DNA of 64,000 nt. Source: Alphaproteobacteria bacterium. Its GTDB lineage: Bacteria; Pseudomonadota; Alphaproteobacteria; Geminicoccales; Geminicoccaceae. The translations under genes and the position numbers were made by a program. Where the stretch lies: assembly GCA_027045875.1 (NCBI GenBank), contig JALUAG010000018.1, positions 1-64,000 of the forward strand, given 5' to 3'. How positions within the stretch are numbered: the first letter of the stretch is position 1; each line of letters starts with the position of its first letter. This document shows positions 41,978 to 51,238 of this stretch, one piece after another. The notes beneath the pieces are model-generated. The model was not told where the DNA came from. It made no database searches and was given only the letters and a program-made list of their open reading frames with translations.

Positions 41978-43228
41978 TTACTGGAACAGGCGCTGGTAGA
42001 GTTCCGGCATGAGCGAACCGCCGCGCGGAATGCGGGCCAGTTCCGGCGGCGGTGGCAGCGGCCTTCCATCGGCGCCGAACAGGGCGCGGACGGCGGCCAC
42101 CGCCCGCTCCAGATCGCGCATCGGCGGCGGGTTCCTGTCCTCCGGCCACGGCTGCCCGAGCCACACCGCCCGTCCCGCCTGTACCTGACGGGCATGGATC
42201 AGCGTCACGTCGCGGGTCAGCCGCCGCGGGCCGATGGCCATGCCGATGCGGTAGATCACCGGTCGGGGATGAAAGTCGGCGAGGCGCTCGAGGAGCGACC
42301 GCCCGCGGATGGCGGCGTCGCGCGGCACCGGGGGCCGCTTCGAACCCCGCCCGCGCAGCAGATCGAAGATGAAGACGGGTTTCCCGGTGGAACAGGCCTC
42401 GGCCAGCATGGACATGCTGTCGCAGGTGACGATCAGCCGCTCGGCGAGGGCCAGGAAGGCGAAGTAGGGGTTGTCGGGATCGTTCGGTCGCCAGCGATAG
42501 ACGAAGGCGGGCGCGTCGATCTGGGCCTCGAGGGCGGCGAGCGCCTTTTTCGGCGTGCGGGCACTGGTCGTCACCAGCAGCGAGCCCCCCGCCTCCCGCG
42601 CCATGCGGCTCGCCCAGTAGCCGAGAAGCGCCCCGTTCTCGCGATCGAAATTGTAGGGACCGGCATTGCCGCCGACCATCACCGCGACACGGGGCCGCGG
42701 CAGATGGGCGAGCCGCTCCGCCCATTTCTCGCCCGCCTCGCGCAGCCGCTCGGGTCGCACGCGGTGCAGCGGCAGCTCGTTGTGCAGGATGTTGGGTTTC
42801 TTCGGCAGACGGTACTGCGGCGTGGTGACGATGAGGTCGTAGCACTCGTGCAGCGCCCACGGACGACCGACGTGGACGAGCTTGATCCGCTCGCGGCCAC
42901 CGGCCCGGGTCTGGATCCATCGGATGAGGGGTTCGTTGCGCCGGCCGGCAGAGATGACGAGCTCGGGCCAGGGCGGCTCGAGCGGGCTCGATTTCTCGCG
43001 CACGAGACCCATCAGCGTCGGCCCCGCGAGGAGGTTGGTCAGCAGCTCCGAACGACGGTAGACGAGCCGTTTGATCTCGAACGGCCAGCCGAGCGCTTCC
43101 GCCAGCGCCAGGATCTGGGAATTGTCGCCCGCCTTGTGGCCCATCATGAGCCAGGTCCGTGGCGGCCGGAACTCCGGAGCGCGGGTTTCCGCGGGCGCTG
43201 GTGCCGCGTTCCCCGTCTCGAGGCTCAT
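41978..43228 (-). CDS. Mitochondrial fission ELM1-like protein (DUF1022)
   Basis: A 416-residue protein with the family's features: RTWLMMGHKAGDNSQILALA, PPWPELVISAGRRNEPLIRW, KLVHVGRPWALHECYDLIV, RVAVMVGGNAGPYNFDREN, and TCDSMSMLAEACSTGKPVFI. The fold looks like a GT-B glycosyltransferase; plant ELM1 recruits dynamin, but the bacterial role is unproven. The ATG overlaps the stop of the LpxL-like gene by four bases. This pairing points to a job in the cell envelope, such as glycosyl transfer to lipid A or another lipid. Confidence 0.85.
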   Translation of the reverse strand: MSLETGNAAPAPAETRAPEFRPPRTWLMMGHKAGDNSQILALAEALGWPFEIKRLVYRRSELLTNLLAGPTLMGLVREKSSPLEPPWPELVISAGRRNEPLIRWIQTRAGGRERIKLVHVGRPWALHECYDLIVTTPQYRLPKKPNILHNELPLHRVRPERLREAGEKWAERLAHLPRPRVAVMVGGNAGPYNFDRENGALLGYWASRMAREAGGSLLVTTSARTPKKALAALEAQIDAPAFVYRWRPNDPDNPYFAFLALAERLIVTCDSMSMLAEACSTGKPVFIFDLLRGRGSKRPPVPRDAAIRGRSLLERLADFHPRPVIYRIGMAIGPRRLTRDVTLIHARQVQAGRAVWLGQPWPEDRNPPPMRDLERAVAAVRALFGADGRPLPPPPELARIPRGGSLMPELYQRLFQ

Positions 43229-44199
43229 GCCGCCACCTCCGCCGACCGGACGTCCTCTCCGGGTGGGCGACGGCCCTCCTTCGGCCAGCGCCGCTTGACA
43301 CAGAGCCACTGTTCCGGTCGCTCGCGGATCCACGCCTCGAACAGCCGATTGACCCGCGCTGTCATGCCGAAGGCGGCCCGCCGCGGATGGCCGCAGTCGC
43401 GATCGGGTTCCACCGGCGAATGGATGGTGATCCGAAACCGCACGCCCTCGAGACGCTCGGTGCGTACGGGAACGAACGGTACCCCCGTCCTGAGGGCGAG
43501 CCGGGCGGGGCCGGTGGCGGTCGCCGCCGGGATGCCGAAGAAGGGCACGGGCTCGCCGTCGTCGTCCCGCTGGTCCATCAGCAGACCGACGCAGCGCCCG
43601 GCCCGCAGCTCCCGCAGGAGCTGCCGCGATGCCCCCTCGACTTCGAGAAAACGGCAGGGCAGGCGGCCGCGCAGGCCGGCGATGGCGGTCTCGAGATAGC
43701 GGTTGGCGAGAGGTGAATAGAGGGCGGTGAGGGGGAAACCCAGGCGCCGGGGTGTGGTCTGGGTGAGCTCCCAGTTGCCGAGATGGGCACCCACCAGAAT
43801 GGCCGCCCGTCCCCTGCGCAGCGGCTCGAGCCAGCCGGCGTCCACGATCTCGATCCGGTCCTGCAGCCGGTCGCAGAAATCGGCCAGAAAGGCCATCTCC
43901 CCGAGCACGCGGCCGACGTTGCGCCACATCTCCCTGGCCGTCCGTTCGATCTCCGCCTCGTCCCATTCGGGGAACGCCCGCCGATAGTTGGCGAGCACGT
44001 GGCGGTGCTTGGCGAGACGGGGGCCGATGCGGGCCGTGAGCTCGCCGCCGAGCGCCGACGCCCGGTCCACCGACAGGCAGCGGGCGGCCCGCAGCATCAC
44101 CCCGAGAATCCAGGCCTCGCCGCGCCAGATCCCCCTCTGCAGCCAGGGCAGCCGGCGGGCGAGAGGATCGAGAGAGTGACCGATGATCAGACGCGGCAC
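43225..44199 (-). CDS. Lysophospholipid/lipid A acyltransferase (LpxL/HtrB family)
   Basis: A 324-residue inner-membrane acyltransferase. The catalytic H-x4-E motif is in [66 protein letters not shown] and [20 protein letters not shown] are family blocks. It would add a secondary acyl chain to lipid A or make a related lipid. The start is uncertain: GTG 44197-44199 ([10 protein letters not shown]) looks best, while an ATG about 50 codons further in would lose the amphipathic N-terminus. It is the first gene of a two-gene operon with the ELM1-like gene. Confidence 0.85.
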   Translation of the reverse strand: MPRLIIGHSLDPLARRLPWLQRGIWRGEAWILGVMLRAARCLSVDRASALGGELTARIGPRLAKHRHVLANYRRAFPEWDEAEIERTAREMWRNVGRVLGEMAFLADFCDRLQDRIEIVDAGWLEPLRRGRAAILVGAHLGNWELTQTTPRRLGFPLTALYSPLANRYLETAIAGLRGRLPCRFLEVEGASRQLLRELRAGRCVGLLMDQRDDDGEPVPFFGIPAATATGPARLALRTGVPFVPVRTERLEGVRFRITIHSPVEPDRDCGHPRRAAFGMTARVNRLFEAWIRERPEQWLCVKRRWPKEGRRPPGEDVRSAEVAA

Positions 44200-44434
44200 G
44201 TCTGCGCCCGTTCCCCGAAGTTTCCCTCTTCCGCCGACCGGTCCCTGCCGGACCGAGGCGCGGACAGGAGATAGAAGAAAGGGCGGAGGGCGAAAAGTCC
44301 ATTCCGGCCGATTGTCGCGGGCGGATTCGGGGCCGCCCGCCGGACGGTCGCGCGCCCTCGCGTCTTGCGTCGGTGGCACGGCATGGCGCAGGATAAGGTC
44401 GTGGCCGGAAGGCCCGCGGATCAGGGAGGGAACC

Positions 44435-45214
44435 ATGCCGCGCTTCGCCGCCAATCTCAGCACGATGTTTCACGAGGTGGGCTTTCTCGAACGTTTCACG
44501 GCGGCGGCCCGGGCCGGCTTTCGCGGCGTCGAGTTTCTCTTTCCCTACGCCTTCGACGCCGCCGCCCTGCGCTCCAAGCTCGACGCCGCCGGCGTTCAGC
44601 AGGTGCTCTTCAATCTGCCGCCCGGCGACTGGGAGGCGGGCGAACGGGGCATCGGCGCCCTGCCCGGACGCGAGGAGGAGTTCGCGCGCGGCATCCATCA
44701 GGCCCTGGACTACGCGGTGGAACTGGACTGCCGGCTCCTGCACGCGATGGCCGGCATCCCCGGCGAGGGGGTGTCGCGGGCGGACGCCGAGAAGGTGTAT
44801 GTCGAGAACCTCCAGCGGGCGACCGCCGCCGCCGCCGAGCACGGGCGCACGATCCTGATCGAACCCATCAACACCCGCGACATCCCGGGCTATTTCCTGC
44901 ACTACCAGCGGGACGCCCGGCGCATCATCGACCGGGTGGGCGCCGACAATCTGCGACTCCAGCTCGATCTCTACCACTGCCAGATCATGGAGGGCGATCT
45001 GGCGATGCACATCCGCGAATACCTGCCGCTGGTCGCCCACATTCAGATCGCCGGCGTGCCGGAACGCCACGAGCCGGACGTGGGCGAGGTCAACTATCCC
45101 TATCTCTTCGCCCTTCTCGACGACCTCGGCTACGAGGGCTGGATCGGCTGCGAATACCGGCCGGCACACGGTACAGAGGCCGGGCTCGGCTGGTTCGTCT
45201 CCTACCGCGGCTGA
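44435..45214 (+). CDS. hyi: Hydroxypyruvate isomerase
   Basis: A 259-residue TIM-barrel enzyme interconverting hydroxypyruvate and tartronate semialdehyde. [20 protein letters not shown] is the classic start. Metal and catalytic residues are in [55 protein letters not shown] and [20 protein letters not shown]. The ATG has GGGAGGG upstream. No glyoxylate carboligase or tartronate semialdehyde reductase lies nearby, so it may act in glyoxylate or sugar-acid metabolism encoded elsewhere. Confidence 0.93.
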   Translation: MPRFAANLSTMFHEVGFLERFTAAARAGFRGVEFLFPYAFDAAALRSKLDAAGVQQVLFNLPPGDWEAGERGIGALPGREEEFARGIHQALDYAVELDCRLLHAMAGIPGEGVSRADAEKVYVENLQRATAAAAEHGRTILIEPINTRDIPGYFLHYQRDARRIIDRVGADNLRLQLDLYHCQIMEGDLAMHIREYLPLVAHIQIAGVPERHEPDVGEVNYPYLFALLDDLGYEGWIGCEYRPAHGTEAGLGWFVSYRG

Positions 45215-45340
45215 GCCTCCGTCCGATCGTCCCGCCGACGGCCGGCAACCGGTGCCGGGGTTGGCTGCCCGCGGGCTTGAAGACCGGCCGCTTCGGCCCT
45301 ATGCCCGGGCATGTCGGGAGCCGCGGGAGGTATCAGCGCC

Positions 45341-45823
45341 ATGATCGGACGGCCCTACGGCGTCCTCTTCGTCTGTACCGGCAACATCTGCCGCTCGCCC
45401 ATGGCCGAGGCGGTGCTCCTCCACCGGCTCGACGGTCGCGGGCTCGCCTTGCGTGTCGACAGCGCCGGTACCAGCGCCGAGGAGGAGGGCAATCCGCTGG
45501 ACCGGCGCGCGCGGATCGTCGCCGAACGGCGCGGCTACGCGATACCCGACCGGCGGGCGCGGCCGATCCGCCGCGAGGACTTCGTGACCTTCGACCTGAT
45601 CCTGCCCGCGACCCGGGCCCATGCGCGCCATCTCCTGCGCCTCAGGCCGCATCGCAGCAGGGCCGAGGTCCGCCCGCTCATGGAGTTCGCCGAGAATCCG
45701 CCCTGCATCGACATCCCCGATCCCTGGTACGGCGACCTTCCGGACTACGAATACGCCCTCGACCTGATCGAGCAGGCGGTGGACGGTCTCATGATCGAGC
45801 TCGAACGCCGCCTCCGGCAGTGA
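45341..45823 (+). CDS. Low-molecular-weight protein tyrosine phosphatase family protein
   Basis: A 160-residue phosphatase. The P-loop VCTGNICRSPMAEAVLLHRL carries the nucleophilic Cys and Arg (C-x5-R). The general acid Asp is in DIPDPWYGDLPDYEYALDLI. The stop TGA overlaps the ATG of the fructosamine kinase gene by one base. LMW phosphatases can act on phosphorylated ketosamines on proteins, and this coupling suggests that activity rather than tyrosine signalling. I use ATG 45341, preceded by GGGAGG; an ATG ten codons earlier is possible. Confidence 0.92.
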   Translation: MIGRPYGVLFVCTGNICRSPMAEAVLLHRLDGRGLALRVDSAGTSAEEEGNPLDRRARIVAERRGYAIPDRRARPIRREDFVTFDLILPATRAHARHLLRLRPHRSRAEVRPLMEFAENPPCIDIPDPWYGDLPDYEYALDLIEQAVDGLMIELERRLRQ

Positions 45824-46686
45824 TGGCGGATCTCGCCGCGCGCACCGAAGCGCTCCTCGGGCGGCGGCCCGAACGCTTCGTGCCGCTCGCCGGCGGCTGC
45901 ATCGCGGAAGTGTTCCGGGCCGAGCTGCCGGGCGGCGAACGCGTGGTCATAAAACGCTCCCGCGCATCCGGTCCCGATCTCTCCATCGAGGCCTGGATGC
46001 TGTGGGAGCTGCGGCGGCTGAGCGACCTGCCGGTGCCTTCGGTGCTGGCCAGTGCCCGCGACCTCCTGGTGATCACGTACATCGAGCACGAGGATCGCGC
46101 GCCCGACGCGGGGGCGCAGCGGCACGCGGCCGAGCTGCTCGCCGCCCTGCACCGGGTCGCCGCCCCCGCCTTCGGCCTCGAAAGGGACACCCTGATCGGG
46201 CCCCTGCCCCAGCCCAACGGCCCGATGGCGCGCTGGCTGCCCTTCTTCCGCGAACGGCGCCTCCTCCACATGGCCCGCCTCGCCCGCCGTTCGGGCCGGT
46301 TGCCGGCCGCCACCTTCGCGCGCATCGAGCGCCTCGCCGCCGACCTCGGGCGCTGGCTCGAGGAACCGCCCCGGCCCGCCCTGCTCCACGGCGACGTCTG
46401 GTCGGGCAACATCCTGGTGCGCGGCAGCCGCATCGCCGCCTTCCTCGATCCCGCGATCTACTTCGGCCATCCGGAAATCGAACTGGCCTTCACCACCCTG
46501 TTCGGGCCCTTCGACCGCACCTTCTACGACCGCTACGCCGAGCTCGCCGGCATCGCCCCCGGCTTCTTCGAGCTCCGCCGGGACATCTACAACCTCTATC
46601 CGCTGCTGGTGCATCTGCACCTCTTCGGCGGCGGCTATCTGCGGCCGATCACCGCCCTGCTCGACCGTCTCGGCATCCGGTCCTGA
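45823..46686 (+). CDS. Fructosamine/ribulosamine 3-kinase family protein
   Basis: A 287-residue kinase-fold protein. It has FVPLAGGCIAEVFRAELPGG, the ATP lysine in VVIKRSR, the catalytic loop LLHGDVWSGNILVRG and the metal site AFLDPAIYFGHPEIELAFTT, typical of the fructosamine-3-kinase family. Bacterial members mostly phosphorylate ribulosamines or erythrulosamines on proteins, which then break down and free the lysine. The one-base overlap with an LMW phosphatase gene supports a protein-deglycation module. Confidence 0.92.
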   Translation: MADLAARTEALLGRRPERFVPLAGGCIAEVFRAELPGGERVVIKRSRASGPDLSIEAWMLWELRRLSDLPVPSVLASARDLLVITYIEHEDRAPDAGAQRHAAELLAALHRVAAPAFGLERDTLIGPLPQPNGPMARWLPFFRERRLLHMARLARRSGRLPAATFARIERLAADLGRWLEEPPRPALLHGDVWSGNILVRGSRIAAFLDPAIYFGHPEIELAFTTLFGPFDRTFYDRYAELAGIAPGFFELRRDIYNLYPLLVHLHLFGGGYLRPITALLDRLGIRS

Positions 46687-46905
46687 ACTCCGTTCCGGAG
46701 ACCCGCCCGCATCGTCGGCCGAAAGGAAAGGGCGCCCGACGGCGGGGCGCGGCTTCGGGAGGGCGAGAGACGACGCGCGTCGGGGGGCCGCGCGGGGCCA
46801 TGGTTTCGGCGCCGTTAACCTTAATGAAACCTTTTGGTGGTGGAATGCGCACGGCAGGGGCCGGAACGGACAGGGCTCCGCTGGGGACAGGCGATCGGAG
46901 GCGTC

Positions 46906-47280
46906 ATGGCACGGATCCTGGTGATCGACGACGACGAGCTGCTGGTGGATCTGCTGCGCTTCACCCTGGAAGCGCACGGTCACGAACTGCTGACCGCCGG
47001 CGATGGGGAGGAAGGACTCGAAATCGCCGCCCGCGAGCCGCTCGATCTCGTGGTGCTCGACGGGATGCTGCCGGGGCTCGACGGGCTCGAGGTCCTGAAG
47101 CGCCTGCGCGCGGCCCCGGAGACCTCCGACATCCCGGTGATCATGCTCAGCGCCCGCAAACAGGAACGCGACGTGGTGGGCGGGCTCTCCCTCGGGGCCG
47201 AGGACTATCTCGTGAAGCCCTTCATCCCCGAGGAACTGGCCGTTCGCATCACCAAGACCCTGGCCCGGCACGCCGCCTGA
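46906..47280 (+). CDS. Single-domain CheY-like response regulator
   Basis: A 124-residue receiver with no output domain. Acidic pocket DDD (8-10), phospho-acceptor Asp52 in LVVLDGMLPGLDG, and Lys104 in DYLVKPFIPEE are intact. It starts an apparent four-gene operon, being only 15 bases before the YaiO/TPR gene. The 219-base gap upstream contains an AT-rich patch (46812-46835) that may hold the promoter. A partner histidine kinase is not encoded nearby. Confidence 0.9.
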   Translation: MARILVIDDDELLVDLLRFTLEAHGHELLTAGDGEEGLEIAAREPLDLVVLDGMLPGLDGLEVLKRLRAAPETSDIPVIMLSARKQERDVVGGLSLGAEDYLVKPFIPEELAVRITKTLARHAA

Positions 47281-47294
47281 GCAGCGACCGTCCG

Positions 47295-48638
47295 ATGCCC
47301 CTCCCGTCGAGGCGCCCGTGCGGCCGCGCCGCGGCGTTCGCGCTCGCCCTGCTGGTCGCCGCCTCTTTCCTGCCGCCGCCCGCCGCGGCCGCCGCGCCCG
47401 ATCTCGCGCTGCTGCGCGCGCTCCGCGAGCAGGGCCGGCAGGAGGAGGCGCTCGCGCGCCTGCGCCGCGCCGCCCCGACGGTCGCCGAGGACGCCGATCT
47501 GCTGCTGATGGAAGGGCAGCTCCTGACCGACCTCGGCCGCTACGCGGAGGCGGTCGGAGTGCTCACGCGCGCCATCGCCCTCGCTCCGGACTACCCCGAT
47601 CTCCATCTCGCCCGCGCCCGGGCGCTGTTCTTCGGCGGCCGCCACGAGGCCGCGCTCGCCGCCCTGCGCCCGCTGCAGGCGACCGAGGATGCGCGGGCCT
47701 GGCTGCTGGCGGCCCGTATCCACTTCGCGGCCGGCGCCCTCGACCGGGCGGCGACGGCGATCGCGCGCTTCCGCGGGCTCGCCCCCGACGATCCGGACGG
47801 TCTCCTCACCGCCGCCGATATCGCCCGCCGGCAGGGCCGTGTCGAGCTCGCCTCGGCCTACTACGAACGCGTCCTCGAGGCGCCCGGCTACGAGGACCTC
47901 GTGCGCCGCCGCCTCGCCGGGCTGGAGGCGGAACGCCGCCGCTTCCGCCTCACGGTGCGAGGCGGCGTCGGATCCTACGATGACGGCGACCGGGATTCCC
48001 GGCGCGAAGGCTCCGTGGAACTCGCCTGGCGCTGGGCCGAGGGCAGCTGGCTGCGCGGCAGGCTCGAGCTGCGCCACCGCTTCGGCGCCACCGACACCGG
48101 CTTCTTCCTGTCGATGGAACGTCCGCTGCGGGACGGCACCACCCTGGAACTCGGGCTGGGCGCCACGCCGGATGCCGATTTCTCGCCCCGGATCGAGGCG
48201 CTGCTCGGGATCGGTCACCGGCTGCGCGAGGGCGAAGGCGCCTTGGGGGATACGGTGGGCTCGGCGAAGCTGCGGCTCCGGCGCTACTCCGACGGGCCGG
48301 TGGCCACACTGGAACTCGGCGTCACCCAGTATCTCCGCGACGGGGCGATCTGGCTGACCACCGCCCTCGTGCAGACCCGCGACGCGGACGGCGGTCGCGA
48401 CCTCGGCCTCGCCGCCCGCATCGACGCCGTCCCGCGCCCCGGCCTGCGGGTCTTCGCCGGCACGACGCTCGAACGGGACGAGCTCGCGCGGGGCACGACG
48501 CGCGCGCGCACGGTCTTCGCCGGGATCGCCGTCGATCTCGACGATCGCCTGCGTCTCTTCCTCGACCTCGGGATCACCGACCGCGACGACGGCGGTCTGC
48601 GCCGCGATCTCGGGCTCGGCCTCGTGCTGGCCTTCTGA
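47295..48638 (+). CDS. TPR protein with C-terminal YaiO-like outer-membrane beta-barrel
   Basis: A 447-residue exported protein. The signal peptide is FALALLVAASFLPPPAAAAA. TPR-like helical repeats follow (about 35-205): LGRYAEAVGVLTRAIALAPD, ALDRAATAIARFRGLAPDDP and RQGRVELASAYYERVLEAPG. From about 220 the sequence alternates polar and hydrophobic residues in strands and ends LRRDLGLGLVLAF, with the terminal Phe typical of outer-membrane barrels. TPR plus barrel is the layout of PgaA-type polysaccharide porins. It lies between the CheY-like gene and the HEAT/GT2 genes. Confidence 0.85.
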   Translation: MPLPSRRPCGRAAAFALALLVAASFLPPPAAAAAPDLALLRALREQGRQEEALARLRRAAPTVAEDADLLLMEGQLLTDLGRYAEAVGVLTRAIALAPDYPDLHLARARALFFGGRHEAALAALRPLQATEDARAWLLAARIHFAAGALDRAATAIARFRGLAPDDPDGLLTAADIARRQGRVELASAYYERVLEAPGYEDLVRRRLAGLEAERRRFRLTVRGGVGSYDDGDRDSRREGSVELAWRWAEGSWLRGRLELRHRFGATDTGFFLSMERPLRDGTTLELGLGATPDADFSPRIEALLGIGHRLREGEGALGDTVGSAKLRLRRYSDGPVATLELGVTQYLRDGAIWLTTALVQTRDADGGRDLGLAARIDAVPRPGLRVFAGTTLERDELARGTTRARTVFAGIAVDLDDRLRLFLDLGITDRDDGGLRRDLGLGLVLAF

Positions 48639-48652
48639 GAGGGCGTGCCGCG

Positions 48653-49657
48653 ATGCTCCTGAGCGCCCCGCTGGTCGACGCCCTTTCCCGGTTGATCTGG
48701 CAGCTCACGCTGGTGCTGGTGCTGGCGGCGTTGCTGGTGCTGCTGGTGCTGGTCCTGCGCCGCCTGCTCGAGGAGCTGCGGCGCGAGACGCTGGCCCGCA
48801 GGCAGGCGCACGCCCGCCGCCTGCTGCTGGAACGCCTGCGCGATCCCGCGGCCGCCCCCGGGTTCCCGGATCTCCCCGAACTGCCGGCGGACTATCTGAT
48901 CGAGCTCGTCGACGAACTCGCGCAGATGGTGCGCGGCGAGGGCCGCGAGCGTCTCGCCGCGCTCGGTGAACGGCTGGGGCTGCTCGACCGGCTGCTGCGC
49001 TCGCTGCGTGCCTGGCGCCCCGGTCTTCGGGTCGAGGCCGCACGGCGGCTCGCCATCTACCGCGGCGAGCGGGTGGTCCGGGCCCTGTGCCGGGCGCTCT
49101 TCGACCGTGCACCGCAGGTCCGGCTGGCGGCGGCGACGGCGCTCCTCGATCAGGATGGCCTGCCGGTCGATCTCCTGCACCATGCGCGCCACGATCCGGC
49201 GTTCTCGCGGCCGGGCGCCATCGGCTTCTGGCAGCGCCTCGCCGAGACGCGCCCCGACGCCTTCCTGCGGCTGTTCGAGGAACCCTGCCCGGTGGAACGC
49301 CGCGTGCCCATGCTGCGGGCGGCCGGGGTCGCCGGCCTGACCCATCTCGCCGAACGGATGATCGCCGACACCGCGGCGCCCGAGCCCGCGGTCCGCCGCG
49401 CCGCCGTCATGGCCCTCCTGGATCTCAAGCACCCGCTGGCCCTCGATGCCCTCGCGCGACTGCTCGCCGATCCCGATCCCCGGCTGCGGGCGGATGCCGT
49501 GGTCGCGGTGGGGCGGCGGAGACTCCTCGCCCTGCTGGGCATGGTCCGCGACCGGCTCGACGATCCGGATCCCGCGGTGCGTTTCCGCGCCGGCGAAGCG
49601 GTGCTGCGGCTGGGCCAGGGCGGCGGCGTGCCAGCCGGCGGGAGGGGCGGCCCGTGA
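48653..49657 (+). CDS. HEAT-repeat protein with N-terminal membrane anchor
   Basis: A 334-residue protein. One membrane helix (LIWQLTLVLVLAALLVLLVL) is followed by a charged helical region and then HEAT repeats: LRVEAARRLAIYRGERVVRA, VRLAAATALLDQDGLPVDLL, VRRAAVMALLDLKHPLALDA and LRADAVVAVGRRRLLALLGM. HEAT repeats are protein-binding scaffolds. Its stop overlaps the start of the GT2 gene (GTGA), so the two proteins are made together and probably form a complex at the inner membrane. Confidence 0.88.
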   Translation: MLLSAPLVDALSRLIWQLTLVLVLAALLVLLVLVLRRLLEELRRETLARRQAHARRLLLERLRDPAAAPGFPDLPELPADYLIELVDELAQMVRGEGRERLAALGERLGLLDRLLRSLRAWRPGLRVEAARRLAIYRGERVVRALCRALFDRAPQVRLAAATALLDQDGLPVDLLHHARHDPAFSRPGAIGFWQRLAETRPDAFLRLFEEPCPVERRVPMLRAAGVAGLTHLAERMIADTAAPEPAVRRAAVMALLDLKHPLALDALARLLADPDPRLRADAVVAVGRRRLLALLGMVRDRLDDPDPAVRFRAGEAVLRLGQGGGVPAGGRGGP

Positions 49658-51075
49658 CCGCCCCTCTCTGGCCCGCCTTCCTCCTCCTCGCCCAGCTCGT
49701 GGCGCTCCTCGTGCTGCTGGTCGGCGTCGCCCAGAATCTCCTCTACGTCGCCCTCATGGTGACCGCCCTCTGGGTCATGGCCACGCGGCCGCCGGCGCGG
49801 CGCAGCCGGGCGCTGTGGGCCGGCATGGTGGATGTGGCCCCGCCGCTGTCGGTGATCGTTCCCGCCTACGACGAGGAGCTGACGATCGAGGATTCGGTGC
49901 GGGCGCTGCTCTCCCTCCAGTATCCCGACTTCGAGGTGATCGTCGTCAACGACGGCTCCACCGACGGCACACTCGACCGGCTGGTGGAACGCTTCGCCCT
50001 GGAGCCGGAGGAGAGCGCCGGAGCCGGACCGCTGCCCCACGCGCCGGTGCGTCGGGTCTACCGCTCCGCCACCAATCCCGCGCTGCGGGTGGTGGACAAG
50101 GAGAACGGCGGCAAGGCCGACGCCCTCAACGCCGGCATCAACCTCGCCGAGGGAGAGCTCTTCTGCGCCGCCGACGCCGACAGTCTGCTCGAGGCCGACA
50201 GCCTGCTGCGGGCGGTGCAGCCGTTCGTCGAAGGCGGCGAGGAAACGATCGCCGTCGGCGGCACGGTGCGGGTCGCCAACGGCTGTCCGGTGCGCGGCGG
50301 CCGCGTGGTCGAGGTCCGTCTGCCGCGGCACCCGCTGGCGCTGCTGCAGACGGTCGAATACATGCGCGCCTTCACCATGGCCCGGCTCGCCTTCGAGCGT
50401 TTCGGCGCCCTGTTCATCATCTCCGGCGCCTTCGGCATCTTCCGGCGCGAGGCGGTGCTGGAGGTGGGCGGCTACAGCACCGCCACCGTCGGCGAGGACA
50501 TGGAGCTCGTGCTCCGGCTGCACCGTTTCATGCGCGAGCGCGGGCGCCGCTACGAAATCCGCTTCGTGCCCGAGCCCGTCTGCTGGACCCAGGTGCCGGA
50601 GCGGCTCCGCGCCCTCGCCCGGCAGCGCATCCGCTGGCATCGCGGCGCGCTCGAGAGCCTCGCCGCCCACCGCCGGATGCTGGCCCGCAGACGGTACGGC
50701 ACGCCGGGTTCGCTCGGCCTCGTGACCCTGTTCCTGCTCGACGTGCTGGGGCCCGCGGTGGAGGCCGTGGGCTACCTCCTGATGCCGTTTCTTTGGGCGG
50801 CGGGCATGCTGGATACCGGCTTCCTGCTCGCCTGGCTGGCGATGACCTTCGCCTTCGGCGTGGTGGTCTCCATCGGCGCCCTGGTGCTCGAGGAAATGGA
50901 GCTGCGCCGCTTCCCGCGGGCCTCCCATCTGGCGCTGCTCGCGGTGACCGCGATCCTCGAGAACTTCGGCTACCGGCAGCTCAACAACCTCTGGCGGATC
51001 GCCGGTCACCTGGCCTATCTCCGCGGCGTGCGCGGCTGGGGACGCCAGACCCGGCGGGCCTTCGTCCGCGCCTGA
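49654..51075 (+). CDS. Processive family 2 glycosyltransferase, membrane-bound (PgaC/BcsA-like)
   Basis: A 473-residue polysaccharide synthase. One or two N-terminal membrane helices precede the GT2 domain. Motifs are complete: VVNDGSTDGT, DKENGGKADALNAGINLAEG, AADADS (DxD), TVGEDMEL (the catalytic ED) and ARQRIRWHRGALES (the QxxRW translocation motif). Two or three C-terminal helices form the transmembrane channel. The GTG start overlaps the HEAT gene stop. With the upstream TPR/barrel protein it suggests synthesis and export of an exopolysaccharide. The sugar cannot be told from sequence, and there is no PilZ domain. Confidence 0.93.
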   Translation: MTAPLWPAFLLLAQLVALLVLLVGVAQNLLYVALMVTALWVMATRPPARRSRALWAGMVDVAPPLSVIVPAYDEELTIEDSVRALLSLQYPDFEVIVVNDGSTDGTLDRLVERFALEPEESAGAGPLPHAPVRRVYRSATNPALRVVDKENGGKADALNAGINLAEGELFCAADADSLLEADSLLRAVQPFVEGGEETIAVGGTVRVANGCPVRGGRVVEVRLPRHPLALLQTVEYMRAFTMARLAFERFGALFIISGAFGIFRREAVLEVGGYSTATVGEDMELVLRLHRFMRERGRRYEIRFVPEPVCWTQVPERLRALARQRIRWHRGALESLAAHRRMLARRRYGTPGSLGLVTLFLLDVLGPAVEAVGYLLMPFLWAAGMLDTGFLLAWLAMTFAFGVVVSIGALVLEEMELRRFPRASHLALLAVTAILENFGYRQLNNLWRIAGHLAYLRGVRGWGRQTRRAFVRA

Positions 51076-51120
51076 GCGAACGGTCGGAACCGCCGTCCGC
51101 CGGCGCACCTCCGCCGGACC

Positions 51121-51149
51121 TTGACATCGCTTCGGGGCGATCCCATACA
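51121..51149 (+). promoter_or_regulatory. Promoter of tRNA-Ala
   Basis: A perfect TTGACA (51121-51126) with a 17-base spacer and CATACA (51144-51149). Transcription would start about 7 bases later, leaving a short leader before the tRNA at 51163. The weak -10 with a perfect -35 is common in alphaproteobacterial stable-RNA promoters. Confidence 0.65.
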
Positions 51150-51162
51150 CACCGCCGATCAC

Positions 51163-51238
<76 letters not shown>

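Noticed and set aside
41978-45169. A single 1063-codon minus-strand frame that could look like a giant fusion protein
   Set aside because: Only the last 416 codons are the ELM1-like protein. The rest is the antisense or out-of-frame image of the LpxL-like gene and hyi.
46815-46824. TTAACCTTAA upstream of the exopolysaccharide operon as a CtrA site
   Set aside because: The two TTAA elements are separated by two bases instead of seven. At most they are half-sites.
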